Shown piece after piece: positions 16,927-26,167 of a stretch of DNA of 60,854 bases. The stretch spans positions 1 to 60,854 of the forward strand of contig MEQL01000004.1 in assembly GCA_001770205.1 (NCBI GenBank), given 5' to 3'. Every line of letters begins with the position of its first letter. The stretch's first letter is position 1. The notes under the pieces were generated by a model. It worked only from the letters and a program-made list of their open reading frames with translations. It searched no databases and had not been told where the DNA came from. The DNA is from Bdellovibrionales bacterium RIFOXYD12_FULL_39_22 (GTDB lineage: Bacteria > Bdellovibrionota > Bacteriovoracia > Bacteriovoracales > Bacteriovoracaceae). The position numbers were made by a program, and so were the translations under genes.

Positions 16927-17757
16927 ATGCAAACAGAATCACCAAAACAAATTTTTCATTATAACGATCCCGTTGAATATATTTCCGCGGTCTATGAGCT
17001 TAAAAAAAGTAGAAACCCTCAGTTTTCCATTCGTGCATGGGCAAAACAACTTGGTTACAACAACCCATCTCTTTTGGCCCAAACACTTAAGGGTGATAGA
17101 AAAATTGGGTTAAAGCTGGTTAAAAAAATCGCAGAAAATTTAAAACTAATGGGCGACGAAAGAAAACATTTAGAACTTCTCACTCTTTTTAAGAGGGCCA
17201 CCAAAGATAGTGAAAAAGAGATTTATCTAGAACTTTTAAATGATCTTCATCCCCAAAACAGAATTAGTAGCTTAGAACTCGACCACTTTCGCTATATAGC
17301 CGATTGGTATCATCTGGCCATTTTAGAAATGGTGGGCCTTCGCAAGTTTTCGCCTGATCCAGAAAAAATTGCCTCCCTACTCGGTAAAGAGGTTACTGCT
17401 CTAATGGCCCAGAAAGCTATTGAGCGTCTGATTCGACTAGGGCTTCTCGAAAAAACTAAAGACAGAAAATTAAAAAGAACCAACGATAATAGCCTGGTAA
17501 TTAATCATAAGGTGTCCAGTGAGGCCATCAGAAAACACCATCAACAAATGATTACCAAGGCCCTCGATTCGATTGAATCCCAGAGTATTGGGGAGAGAGA
17601 TATCTCTTCCACAACTCTTTCAATTCAAAAAAATGATCTTGAAAAAATAAAAGAACTTATTAATAAATTTCACAAAAGCGTTCGAAAGTTTGCGCAGACC
17701 AAAGACGCCGATGAAACTTATCAGTTAAATGTTCAACTTTTTAAACTTACATTGTAA
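16927..17757 (+). CDS. TIGR02147 family regulator
   Basis: A 276-residue protein of the TIGR02147 (DUF4423) type known from Fibrobacter and Bdellovibrio-like bacteria. The N-terminal third has a helix-turn-helix-like segment (IRAWAKQLGYNNPSLLAQTLKG). The centre carries the family segment DWYHLAILEMVGL and a winged-helix-like region (AIERLIRLGLLEK). The start at 16927 is chosen because the conserved family N-terminus begins there; the frame is open further upstream without similarity. In this group such genes often precede a secreted protein with a GGNGGD motif, as here, with the next start 11 bases downstream. It probably regulates that neighbour (inference). Confidence 0.85.
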   Translation: MQTESPKQIFHYNDPVEYISAVYELKKSRNPQFSIRAWAKQLGYNNPSLLAQTLKGDRKIGLKLVKKIAENLKLMGDERKHLELLTLFKRATKDSEKEIYLELLNDLHPQNRISSLELDHFRYIADWYHLAILEMVGLRKFSPDPEKIASLLGKEVTALMAQKAIERLIRLGLLEKTKDRKLKRTNDNSLVINHKVSSEAIRKHHQQMITKALDSIESQSIGERDISSTTLSIQKNDLEKIKELINKFHKSVRKFAQTKDADETYQLNVQLFKLTL

Positions 17758-17767
17758 AGGAGTGCCC

Positions 17768-19480
17768 ATGAATAATTTTAAATATATCCTTATTTTAATA
17801 CTGATAGTTGCACCAGAACTGTTTGCTATGAATAATACTGGCGGTGGAGGCTCAACTGTCGGCAATGGCGGTGATTTTGTCTCTTCTAAATTCATTCTAG
17901 AGGCTTACCACATAGCAGACATTGTGAAAGCAAATCCTGAAATTAATCTACCGGCAGACTTTTCAGAGATACAGGAAAAGCTGGTTAAAAAAATGATTAT
18001 GGTGGTAACCATCGAGGAACAACTCTTTGATAAGTTTGGAAGGCCGGTTGACGCTCTTAATTTCCCAGGCGGAAAATTAAATAAACAACCTCCGATACTA
18101 GATCTGAAAGAAAATGAACAAACGACACCACTGATTATTCTTAGCAAAGAAGTTTGGATGGACTATTTTAGAAATAACAATTTCTTAGTACCGCTAGTTG
18201 CGCATGAATTTCTGGGAGTGCTTGGTGTTGACGATGATAATTTTGTCTACTCCAAAAAACTTCTTCGTTATGGGCCATGCAAAGAAGTTAATGGAAAAAT
18301 GGTGTGTGCAAACTATTTTCCTCTCATCGAAGCAGTAAAAGTTGGAGATGTTGATAGAGCGGCCTTCCTTGTCAAAAATGGGATTGCCCTGGATACCGCA
18401 GATGATAGTGGAAAACGTGCCGGCAACTACGCTTGGGAAAATCACGACATTGAGATGATAAAACTCCTGCACACTTATGGTGCAACTACGATAACTTCTG
18501 ACGGCCAAAAAACTTTTTTACGTCGCGCCGTTTGGACAATGAATAATTTTAACGAGGATCCAAATACTAATCCAGATAGATATGCGCCCTTTGAGATTGA
18601 AGAGTATAATTTTTCAAAAGAGCTCGTATCGGTTCTAATGGACATTGAGACCGTTGATTACTTTAAAGAAACTCTCACTGATGCGTTAATGGAGGCAACT
18701 TCATTTCAAACTCTAGATTATATAATCCCTCTCGTAGATAGAGGCGCGGAAATAACAACACCATCGCCCTGGGGTGTTTCTCACCAGTATAACAAATCGC
18801 TAATACACTCGCTCATGCGAAAAATTTGGAGCCTACCCCCGTTTACTAATGCCGGCGATCTCTACATTGCAAAGGTTATAACTATTTTTCGGTATGTTTT
18901 AGAAAAAAATAATTTTGATTTCGAGGCCTCTACCGATCCTCACAATGAGAGGGTTTTGGATATGATAAATCCACTCTACGATTATGAGCTTGCTAAGGTA
19001 TTTTTTGAGTTTGGCGCTAACCCTAACTTTCAAAGAAACTCATACTCATTCTATGGTAATATCGCCTACCCTTTTGGCAATGGTTCCACCCTCCTGATGT
19101 TAAGTGCCTTGATGGGGGCCACTAATTTTGTAAACCTTCTTGTTGATCATAGTGTTGATTTAGCTTTTCTTGATAAAGATGGAAATGATCCTTTATACTT
19201 TGCAATTTATGGTACTTGGCAATTTAAAGAGAGAGTTGATTCCTCTGCGGTTGATACTATTTCCACACTTATTAGCGCATACAAGTTTCGTGGAATTTCC
19301 ATCAATCGCTTAAACAATTTTGGCAAGTCAGTCTTAGATCTCGCCGAAGGAATGTTTAAAACATATAGTAAGAAACCTGGTGAAGAAGAGTATTACACAA
19401 GGATGAAGGAAATTATTAAGCTCCTGCTTGATAATGGTGCTTGCCGAACCACGGGCCTATTCAATCGTTGCAGGAAATAA
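17768..19480 (+). CDS. Secreted ankyrin-repeat protein with GGNGGD motif
   Basis: A 570-residue exported protein. The signal peptide is MNNFKYILILILIVAPELFA, followed by a glycine-rich GGGGSTVGNGGDFV segment. Residues about 135-155 contain VAHEFLGVLGVDDDNF, a HExxG pattern recalling zinc-peptidase helices but without the second His. From about residue 190 the protein consists of ankyrin-like repeats (for example AGNYAWENHDIEMIKLLHTYGA and TLLMLSALMGATNFVNLLVDH). AAAGGAG precedes the ATG at 17768. The gene is coupled to the TIGR02147 regulator. Its end touches an ISAs1 remnant, so the last residues may differ from the ancestral form. Confidence 0.8.
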   Translation: MNNFKYILILILIVAPELFAMNNTGGGGSTVGNGGDFVSSKFILEAYHIADIVKANPEINLPADFSEIQEKLVKKMIMVVTIEEQLFDKFGRPVDALNFPGGKLNKQPPILDLKENEQTTPLIILSKEVWMDYFRNNNFLVPLVAHEFLGVLGVDDDNFVYSKKLLRYGPCKEVNGKMVCANYFPLIEAVKVGDVDRAAFLVKNGIALDTADDSGKRAGNYAWENHDIEMIKLLHTYGATTITSDGQKTFLRRAVWTMNNFNEDPNTNPDRYAPFEIEEYNFSKELVSVLMDIETVDYFKETLTDALMEATSFQTLDYIIPLVDRGAEITTPSPWGVSHQYNKSLIHSLMRKIWSLPPFTNAGDLYIAKVITIFRYVLEKNNFDFEASTDPHNERVLDMINPLYDYELAKVFFEFGANPNFQRNSYSFYGNIAYPFGNGSTLLMLSALMGATNFVNLLVDHSVDLAFLDKDGNDPLYFAIYGTWQFKERVDSSAVDTISTLISAYKFRGISINRLNNFGKSVLDLAEGMFKTYSKKPGEEEYYTRMKEIIKLLLDNGACRTTGLFNRCRK

Positions 19481-19484
19481 AATC

Positions 19485-19679
19485 CAAAACCCAGTGTAGT
19501 TTATTTTCAACTTCCCAATGGCCTCGAACTGCATGCAACATCTCTTCCGCTGAACCACTACTGCTGCTGATATAATAACGCTTCTCATTGCTAACAACGC
19601 CTGTTTTGATGGGCGTAAAAAAATTATCTGCCTCAATAAAAGTTCCATGGATTGGAAATAAAAACTTAAAATCGAGCAT
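19485..19679 (-). mobile_element. ISAs1 family transposase remnant
   Basis: A minus-strand frame carries the conserved C-terminal part of ISAs1 (H-repeat) transposases: IKTGVVSNEKRYYISS, then LHAVRGHWEVENKLHWVLDF. The catalytic-region glutamate of the HWxxEN motif is present. The frame breaks off right after LHWVLD, where intact enzymes continue for about 60 residues, and the N-terminal three quarters are missing. No terminal inverted repeats are seen. It is a dead fragment lying directly against the stop of the ankyrin gene. Confidence 0.8.
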
Positions 19680-19965
19680 CTTTTAACGCAATATCTTTCA
19701 ATAGGACAAGTCGCACAGAAGCTATTAGTGGAGTATGTTGGAAATTTTAAAATGGCAAACAAGCTTGGCGCGAATTAATAGTGTTTATCAGTCTCCTACT
19801 TAACTTATTCATGAATAACTATTAGTAATGATTGGCCACAAATGTTTTTAGAAATAATTTGATATGTAGAGACATGTAAAAGGGTAAAAATAACAGTAGA
19901 TGGATTAAAAGTTACAAATTAAACGAAAAAACTCAATTAGGTAGTTTCACATAAAAGGATTATTT

Positions 19966-21203
19966 ACGAATAACAAAAAAACTAACCTCCTTTCACATTT
20001 TTTTTACCACTTCAATCTAGGCTCCGTGATTGGTTTTATATTCATATCCCTATTATCCTCTTGTCTCCCCAAACCTCATATGGAGCTAAAACAATTAGCT
20101 GATTCAAAAAGTCTCCCAGACTTTATAAACTCTATCGAGCAAAAAAATACCTCCAGCGTGGTGTTGGGAGCGACATATTACATCCGGGAAGATGGCTCCG
20201 CAGCAAACAAAGCAGCGGCCACCTCCTGCGCTGCCGCCGCAACATCGATGAGCGTAGCTACCCACAACGCTGAGACGTTTGCGGTTGGTGATACCATTGT
20301 ATTGTGCGAATCCCCCGCATTTACCAGCACAATCAACCCACCGTCCAGCGGGTCTGCCTCTGGCTACATCACCTATGAGGGTGATCATGATGGCAATGGC
20401 GTAAGGGCCACGGTGACAAACGGCATATATCGACTCCTTGTAAGGATTGACTATCTAAAGATCCAAAATGTTCATTTTACGACGTCTAAAAAAGCCGTGG
20501 TCTTTTCCAGTGGCGGGAGCAATCATTGGATAAGAAATTGCCTGTTTGATTCTTTGTCGCAACAAGGAATTTTCGGAAATGGTCCTGACGCCGACAACTA
20601 TTCGCAAGACTGGTTGATTGAGTACAACATGTTTCAAAATATCGGCGTATCAACGGACAGCGCATCCGCTGATATCAATCTGTCCGGGTTTGCTAGGCGC
20701 TGGACAATGCGCCACAACACCCATGCAGGAGACGACTCTACCCATGGCGTTGATGGGGTGACATTCTCAAACAATAACGTAGCTGGCGGTGATGGCGCCG
20801 GACATATTATTGAATACATGAATTGCTCAAATTATTATGAAAATTGTGTTGATTTTAAGGGCGCTAAGCCTTCCTCTGGCGGAGAAGGCGGCAGTATTGT
20901 CAGGGATAGCACATTCAGCGGCAATTCTGGAACGGAGGGCCTTGCCCATATTCAATACAATTCTCGTGATGTGACGTTTGAGAGGGTAAAATTTTTAAAC
21001 ACCACAAGCAATGCTATTGCCTTAGTGGGCAAGGGAGCGGGGAACGATACAGTTGGCCATGTGACCGTTAAAGGTTGCGCTTTAATCTCAGTGGCTATTA
21101 TGACACCGCCACTATGGATTACAATATTGCTGGTTCCGATGGCCGCGATATCGGCGCGTATCAGACAAGCGAGATTAGCTTCGGCTTGCTGGATTTTTAC
21201 TAA
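19966..21203 (+). pseudogene. Decayed right-handed beta-helix lipoprotein gene
   Basis: The frame encodes a lipoprotein (lipobox LLSSC) with a parallel beta-helix body; repeated motifs such as NHWIRNCLFDS, WLIEYNMFQNI and GSIVRDSTFSGNS are typical of pectate-lyase-like or surface-binding proteins. Two defects are seen. An ideal site AAAGGA (19955-19960) is followed by ACG at 19966 where ATG is expected, leaving only GTG at 20026. Near 21078-21086 one base appears lost: the natural ending GYYDTATMDYNIAGSDG..DIGAYQ continues in the -1 frame and stops at 21203, whereas the original frame runs out to 21216 in nonsense. It is more GC-rich than its neighbours, so probably imported and decaying. Confidence 0.75.
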
Positions 21204-21209
21204 CGGGAA

Positions 21210-21362
21210 AGGATAGGATAAATAGAAGTTTGCCATGTCTTGTTCATGATTTGAAAAATTGCTGGTTGGGGGGTAACCACCGTTGATAAAAACAAATTTT
21301 TTATCCATGCTTTCAGCAAAAGACACAGATACTTTTACATGGCCATCATTAGGTGGTTGCAC
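21210..21362 (-). pseudogene. Possible remnant of an exported protein gene
   Basis: A minus-strand frame from about 21362 encodes a plausible peptide (VKVSVSFAESMDKKFVFING, then GYPPTSNFSNHEQDMANFY) with codon use like the core genes. It then collides with the beta-helix pseudogene end. The GGYPPTSN segment faintly recalls caspase-like C13 peptidases of this bacterial group. It has no ribosome binding site. It may be the start region of a truncated gene. Confidence 0.3.
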
Positions 21363-21416
21363 CCGTTGAAAGGTGAAAGAATATATCGCATGTATCGCAG
21401 AGATTTTTTCATAGTC

Positions 21417-22595
21417 CTAATGCTTGGGATTAGTTATATCTAAAATTTCTAAAATACCCTCTTTCCAAGGAAGCATTTCTATCATTTCATTTCGTTGCCT
21501 GGCACTGTCAAGTGACAGAACGAATCCGCGGGCGTTGCCAATATCCTGGGCAAAATTCTGCAGATTGCGAAGTTCACCAATATTAACTTGTGAGGTAGAC
21601 TTAATCTCGATCAACGCAATAGGCATTCCTGGACGCTCAATCACCAAATCTATTTCAGCACCATCTTTAGTTTTTAAATATCCAAAACGATAATCTTTGC
21701 GATGGTAGGTGGCGAGAGAAATCATCTGGTTGATAATGAAGGTCTCAAACATTTTTCCAAAATCATATGTTCCGGCCAGCAGTCCTAAAGAGATGGTATG
21801 ATCAAGTGCTCTCTTAACTCCCGTGTCGAAAAAATAAAACTTCGGTGATTCAATCAGACGTTTTCTAACCGAGGTATGATATGCCTCGACTATATTTCCA
21901 ACTAAAGTTCCTTCTAAAATTTCAAAGTATGTTTTCACATTATGCAGCGTTGTTCCGACTTGTTTTGCAATCGCAGTATAATTGATTATTTCGCTATTTG
22001 CTTGTGCCGCTACTTCCAAAAATTTTCTAAAGGAATCCAGATCGCGAATAAGATGTTCCGCCCATACCTCTTCTTTTAAATATGTTCTGGCATATGTTTT
22101 TAAAAATTCACTTTTAGCGATATTATCAGTAGTGGTGACAATTTTTGGTAGAGTACCGAAGGCCAAGGTGGAATTTAAATCAAATGATTCTCCAATCTCA
22201 ACATAGGTTAGCGGGAACATATTATTGACTAATGCTCGGCCGGCCAATAGATTTGCGGCCCCTCGCTTGAGCTTGCGTGCACTAGATCCGGTCAGCGCAA
22301 ACTTCGTTTGCACCGAAGGAGTCTCTATCAAGTTGTGGACGATATCTAAAAGCTTTGGACACTTTTGGATTTCGTCGACGATGATCCATTCAAACTGAGG
22401 ATCAGATAAAACTTCCCGCGAAAGCGTGTCAGGATCCCTGGCGTAGCGCTCTTCTGCTGCCCCCTCCAAAAGATTTATTACTTTGACGTTTTTAGTCGAA
22501 AAAAACTCTCGCAAAAAGGTAGTTTTACCACATCCGCGAGGACCAAAAATAAAAAAACTCTCTGTTATCAATGGATTGAGTAGTCGTTTAAACAT
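21417..22595 (-). CDS. AAA-type ATPase with DUF4143 domain
   Basis: A 392-residue protein with Walker A at residues 19-26 (GPRGCGKTT), Walker B in FEWIIVDEIQKCP, a sensor segment FALTGSSARKL, and the C-terminal DUF4143 nuclease-like region with FGYLKTKDGAEIDLVIE and ALIEIKS. The last part fits a PD-(D/E)xK-type core (E-I-D...E-I-K). Such ATPases are common in mobile or accessory DNA and their biological role is not settled; some sit with toxin or defence genes. It is transcribed alone and flanked by a pseudogene and a long gap, fitting an accessory island. Confidence 0.88.
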   Translation of the reverse strand: MFKRLLNPLITESFFIFGPRGCGKTTFLREFFSTKNVKVINLLEGAAEERYARDPDTLSREVLSDPQFEWIIVDEIQKCPKLLDIVHNLIETPSVQTKFALTGSSARKLKRGAANLLAGRALVNNMFPLTYVEIGESFDLNSTLAFGTLPKIVTTTDNIAKSEFLKTYARTYLKEEVWAEHLIRDLDSFRKFLEVAAQANSEIINYTAIAKQVGTTLHNVKTYFEILEGTLVGNIVEAYHTSVRKRLIESPKFYFFDTGVKRALDHTISLGLLAGTYDFGKMFETFIINQMISLATYHRKDYRFGYLKTKDGAEIDLVIERPGMPIALIEIKSTSQVNIGELRNLQNFAQDIGNARGFVLSLDSARQRNEMIEMLPWKEGILEILDITNPKH

Positions 22596-22925
22596 TTTTA
22601 ATAATGTACGATCTTTTTAAAATCATGTCAAGGAATGTCGCTAATACGCAGTGAAGTAGTTTTTTTAGGTCTTTGTTTGGGAAGTTTTTTACGCACTCAT
22701 AGATGTCAAATGTTGTATTTTCCATTCTGGAAAGCATACTCCATCTGACGCATGAGGCCCAGTTTTAATTTTTGCAAATGGTATAACTCTAGAGTGAAAT
22801 TATTTCCCATTTTTTTTCTTTTTGAAAAAATTTGTGGCGGCATACACAGAGATGTTTATAATATAGTAGATGTGTTGGGACTTTGGCGGTTTTGTTGTTT
22901 TTTTTTAGGTTTAGGAAAAAATAAG
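22596..22925. other. Intergenic region, promoter of isochorismatase-like gene expected
   Basis: A 330-base gap. A plus-strand frame is open from 22752 in phase with the downstream gene, but its peptide is not signal-like and AGGAAAAA stands before the ATG at 22926. I see no RNA gene, repeat or terminator. Confidence 0.4.
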
Positions 22926-23699
22926 ATGTGTTATCGTACTCATAGGGCAGTGTTGTTTTTTGCTCTCTCATTTTTGCTCTTGGCATTCAGCAGATTTGCT
23001 GTTGCTGACAGCGATATTAAAAACAATAGCATCTGGCAAAATAAAAAATACGCCTTGCTTATAATAGATATGCAGCACCGATTTATTGTTAGAGCTGGTG
23101 GCCATGAACTTCAAACAAATCGTGAGAAAGTATCTAAGCTCATCGATATGCAAATTGCACTTATCGAAGTGGCAAAGCAGGCCCAAATTCCCATTGTGAT
23201 TATCGAGTTTCCCGGCGCTGGAGATACGGATAAACGTCTTTTGGGCCAACTTGAAGGATATGATAAATTGAAATTTTTTGAAAAAAATGATGGCGGAGTT
23301 TTTTCGGTCCGAAACTGGACACGTGAAGAAATTATAAAATATTTTGCCCAACAGGATGTAGGAAATTTAATCATCACCGGAGCAAATGGGAGTGCTTGCA
23401 TTAAAGAGAGTATCGAAGGCGCGATGGCCATTGGATATAACATCGTTGCTTTTAGCAAAGGAATTGCGGATTTTAATTCCAAAGAATTCATATATCCATA
23501 TGAAGATATATACAATTTTGCCCCTTGCGATAAATGCACTTTTCAAGAAATAGATGAATTGGAAACTATTTCCCTCTTGTTGGCCAAATCTGGCGATGTT
23601 GGTAATATCGTGGGAGACAGAGATAATGATGGTCAAATAGGAAACGGAGATAGCGGTAGTAAGAGTGAGGATATTATAAACAATGCATTGGCCAGATAA
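22926..23699 (+). CDS. Exported isochorismatase-like cysteine hydrolase
   Basis: A 257-residue protein with a signal peptide (RAVLFFALSFLLLAFSRFAVA). The body is an isochorismatase fold: catalytic Asp in YALLIIDMQ, Lys in FFEKNDGG and Cys in ANGSACIKESIEGA. Members hydrolyse amides or vinyl ethers (nicotinamidase, isochorismatase), and the substrate here is unknown. Most members are cytoplasmic, so the export signal is unusual. The tail carries an acidic loop, DRDNDGQIGNGD, like a dockerin or thrombospondin type 3 calcium site. AGGAAAAA precedes the ATG. Confidence 0.8.
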   Translation: MCYRTHRAVLFFALSFLLLAFSRFAVADSDIKNNSIWQNKKYALLIIDMQHRFIVRAGGHELQTNREKVSKLIDMQIALIEVAKQAQIPIVIIEFPGAGDTDKRLLGQLEGYDKLKFFEKNDGGVFSVRNWTREEIIKYFAQQDVGNLIITGANGSACIKESIEGAMAIGYNIVAFSKGIADFNSKEFIYPYEDIYNFAPCDKCTFQEIDELETISLLLAKSGDVGNIVGDRDNDGQIGNGDSGSKSEDIINNALAR

Positions 23700-23702
23700 T
23701 CT

Positions 23703-23855
23703 CTAACGCCTCAATGCACCAACACCTCCCTCATCCACGCATGTTACTAGGTAAGTGGCGGCCCTTTTTTTTGTAGTGCTTCCTTCGCAGTTCAACCATA
23801 GGCCACCGTCTGAAAATTCATTTCGATAATTGGTTTTGCCAACTAAACATGGCAT
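23703..23855 (-). CDS. Possible small ORF or gene remnant
   Basis: A minus-strand frame of about 50 codons from the ATG at 23855, open for another 70 bases upstream without a good start. The peptide includes VGKTNYRNEFSDGGLWLNC and RAATYLVTCVDEGG and looks like real protein with paired cysteines. It has no ribosome binding site, so it may be the C-terminal end of a lost gene. Confidence 0.3.
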   Translation of the reverse strand: MPCLVGKTNYRNEFSDGGLWLNCEGSTTKKRAATYLVTCVDEGGVGALRR

Positions 23856-23980
23856 GAGTCCTTTTTTTAATTCTCGGGCAAAACATCGTTTTTTCAGGTG
23901 TTTATAGTGGTTAAAAAAACCAAGAGGTATTTACTCAACTTTTTGGCCTATTCAGACGAAGAGGGGAGGTAGAATATTAG

Positions 23981-24035
23981 TTGAGCTTGATTGAGCTTGA
24001 TTGAGCTTGATTGAGCTTGATTGAGCTTGATTGAG
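23981..24035. repeat. Five-copy 10-base tandem repeat
   Basis: TTGAGCTTGA is repeated five times without a change (23981-24030), followed by a half copy TTGAG. The 10-base period is close to one DNA helical turn, so the copies face the same side. It lies about 180 bases before the 646-residue secreted protein gene, in a 510-base gap. Degenerate relatives (GGTTAGGAGAGGTTGGG) follow to about 24085. Confidence 0.9.
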
Positions 24036-24216
24036 GTCGGTTAGGAGAGGTTGGGATTTTTTAGAATTGGTTATGAGAGATTGAGGTTAAATGGTTTTTA
24101 GATCTCTAAACAGCATGAGCAATTAAGTTATTAAAAAACTATCTCGTTTCTCTTGCTTGCGTGACTGTTTTTAGGGGACTAAAGGGCCAGAAAAAAACTG
24201 CTTCGGGAGAATGCCT

Positions 24217-26157
24217 ATGAAGATGCAAAAAGTTTGGGGATTTAGAATAAGAATTGTCTGTTTTTTTCTGGCGGCAGGAATTAGCTTGTTGGTGGCAGAT
24301 GATACTACTCAAAACTTACCGCCTGCTACCCCCGAAAATTGTCTATCTAACGAGCAAATTGTAGCAATTAAACAGCTGCCTAAAGAATCAAAAAAATCAA
24401 AAAAAGGTGAAGAAAAAAAAGGAAGCAACGGAAAGAAAGCTTTTGCCGGCTTTCCAAAATTGATTGAGTGTCAGGGCCTTTTAGCAACAAATGTGGAATG
24501 GAAAAGTATCTCGGAAAATCCATCAACCATGACTAAGGCTGAGAATTGGACTGGCTTTTCAGTAAGCGATAATTCGATAACATTTCTAAAAGCGAATTGT
24601 AATCGCAATCTAGAAGAAAATGAAAGCAAAGTTGATAACAAATGTAGCTCTGAATGTCCCGATAAATTGAAAAATCTGCAAGAAGATATTTCCGCTTATT
24701 TAGAGAAGGTGCAAGAGTGCGCGGGCTTTGCTGTTATTATGAAGGGCACGGATTATGATGCGGACTATAACGGATTTAAAGTAAAAAATTCTGTTGATGA
24801 TGCCATCAAGTGTGAATCACAAGGCCATATAACTCAAGATTACCCAGCGTGCGCCACAATGGTTAACTTCTATGATGGATTTTTTGTTGGGCAACAAATT
24901 GGAACTGCTGTTCAGCAAGTGGACTTCGGATTAAAGACGCAAGAGTTGCAAAAAGATGCTATGAAAAATCAGCAAGAGGGAGACTATTTGGCAGGCCTTA
25001 AAGCGCAAGAAAAGTCTGTGCGCAAACAAGCAGATCTTGCTAATCAACAAGGCGTTTTTCATGGAACAAAGCTGGCGACTCTGATGACGATGTATAAGAA
25101 AATTCCAGGGGATGACGAGATCAATGAAAAAATTCAGCCACATGAAGAAAGTATAAAACAACTATATGCTAGTCTAAATGACACATTTAAAGTTGTCACA
25201 ATATTTGGAGGAACAGATGATAAAAATAGTAGTGAATCGGAATTCCCCTCACTAGTCCTGGCCTATACCACTTTCATAAACCATCGCGGTATAATCCTGG
25301 CAAACACCAAATCCCGCGATCAGCTTCGTATGGCCATGGTTAAGGCCGGCGTAGACATGACTGTGGCGTTGGGACAAGGGGCCCTTTTAAATAACCAGGC
25401 CGACGATATTGCTGACGCTATGGGTACGATTGATGCGGCATCTTTTCCAGATTTAGCGTGGGATCAGAAAGATTTACTGGCCACAAAATGTGCCATGGAT
25501 CCAACCGCGGAAGGATGCGGACTAGTTGGGGTTGGCCAGCAACATGATATCGCCGGGGCCGACCTAACCATAAACGGCTTTGGCCCCAATGAAACTGGCC
25601 AATATGGAACCGATGGTAGTCTTCCTGTAGATCCCTCCGCAGCGGCCGCAGGAAGCGATAGCTCTTTAGATAAAGTCGGAAGCATTGTCGATAACACTAA
25701 AGATAAATCAAAAGGCGTACCTATCAATCCTCCTGGAGGATTAGTCTCCGGCGGAGGGGCCGGTGGTGGCGTACCTGGTGGGGGTGGTGGTGGATTTGGT
25801 GGCGCAGGATCTCCGGGCGGAGGCGGGGATGGTGGTGGTGGACGAGGGCCAGCAAGTGAATCATCCCTTACTGTTCCCAAATATAGCTTTGCGTCTGGAG
25901 GAAGTGAAGTAGGCTTTGCTCGCAACGGAGGGGCCAAGAGTAAGGAAGAGAATAAAAATCCTTTCAGCAATCTCTTTGGAGGAAAAAAGGATGACAAGGA
26001 CAGCAATAACGTAATGAGCTTTCGCGAGCTAGCATCAGTAAAGGAAAAAGGAAATATTTTCGAGCGCATTTCTAGACGCTATACAATTATCTCTGGAAGC
26101 AAACGGCTTTTGGAATATGAAGTGGTTGATAGCGGAAAGAGCGATCCTAATAAATAA
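24217..26157 (+). CDS. Large secreted protein with glycine-rich linker, unknown
   Basis: A 646-residue protein with a signal peptide (FRIRIVCFFLAAGISLLVA). The N-terminal 170 residues are Lys/Glu-rich and contain several cysteines. Residues 215-330 form a helical, coiled-coil-like region (QELQKDAMKNQQEGDYLAGL). Residues about 510-550 are almost pure glycine with Ser and Pro (GGGAGGGVPGGGGGGFGG). The C-terminal 80 residues are basic and mixed. The start at 24217 gives better spacing to GGGAG than the ATG two codons earlier. No family is recognised. A surface or matrix role is plausible but unproven. The 10-base repeat array upstream may control it. Confidence 0.65.
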   Translation: MKMQKVWGFRIRIVCFFLAAGISLLVADDTTQNLPPATPENCLSNEQIVAIKQLPKESKKSKKGEEKKGSNGKKAFAGFPKLIECQGLLATNVEWKSISENPSTMTKAENWTGFSVSDNSITFLKANCNRNLEENESKVDNKCSSECPDKLKNLQEDISAYLEKVQECAGFAVIMKGTDYDADYNGFKVKNSVDDAIKCESQGHITQDYPACATMVNFYDGFFVGQQIGTAVQQVDFGLKTQELQKDAMKNQQEGDYLAGLKAQEKSVRKQADLANQQGVFHGTKLATLMTMYKKIPGDDEINEKIQPHEESIKQLYASLNDTFKVVTIFGGTDDKNSSESEFPSLVLAYTTFINHRGIILANTKSRDQLRMAMVKAGVDMTVALGQGALLNNQADDIADAMGTIDAASFPDLAWDQKDLLATKCAMDPTAEGCGLVGVGQQHDIAGADLTINGFGPNETGQYGTDGSLPVDPSAAAAGSDSSLDKVGSIVDNTKDKSKGVPINPPGGLVSGGGAGGGVPGGGGGGFGGAGSPGGGGDGGGGRGPASESSLTVPKYSFASGGSEVGFARNGGAKSKEENKNPFSNLFGGKKDDKDSNNVMSFRELASVKEKGNIFERISRRYTIISGSKRLLEYEVVDSGKSDPNK

Positions 26158-26167
26158 TCATTTTTTT

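Noticed and set aside
20952..21362. Full minus-strand ORF across the beta-helix gene end
   Set aside because: Most of it is antisense to the beta-helix coding sequence; only the right-hand 150 bases look like real protein and are listed separately with low confidence.
23981..24035. CRISPR array
   Set aside because: The copies are contiguous 10-base units with no spacers and no cas genes nearby.
25464..26069. Long minus-strand Pro-rich ORF
   Set aside because: It is the shadow of the glycine-rich region of the secreted protein on the plus strand.
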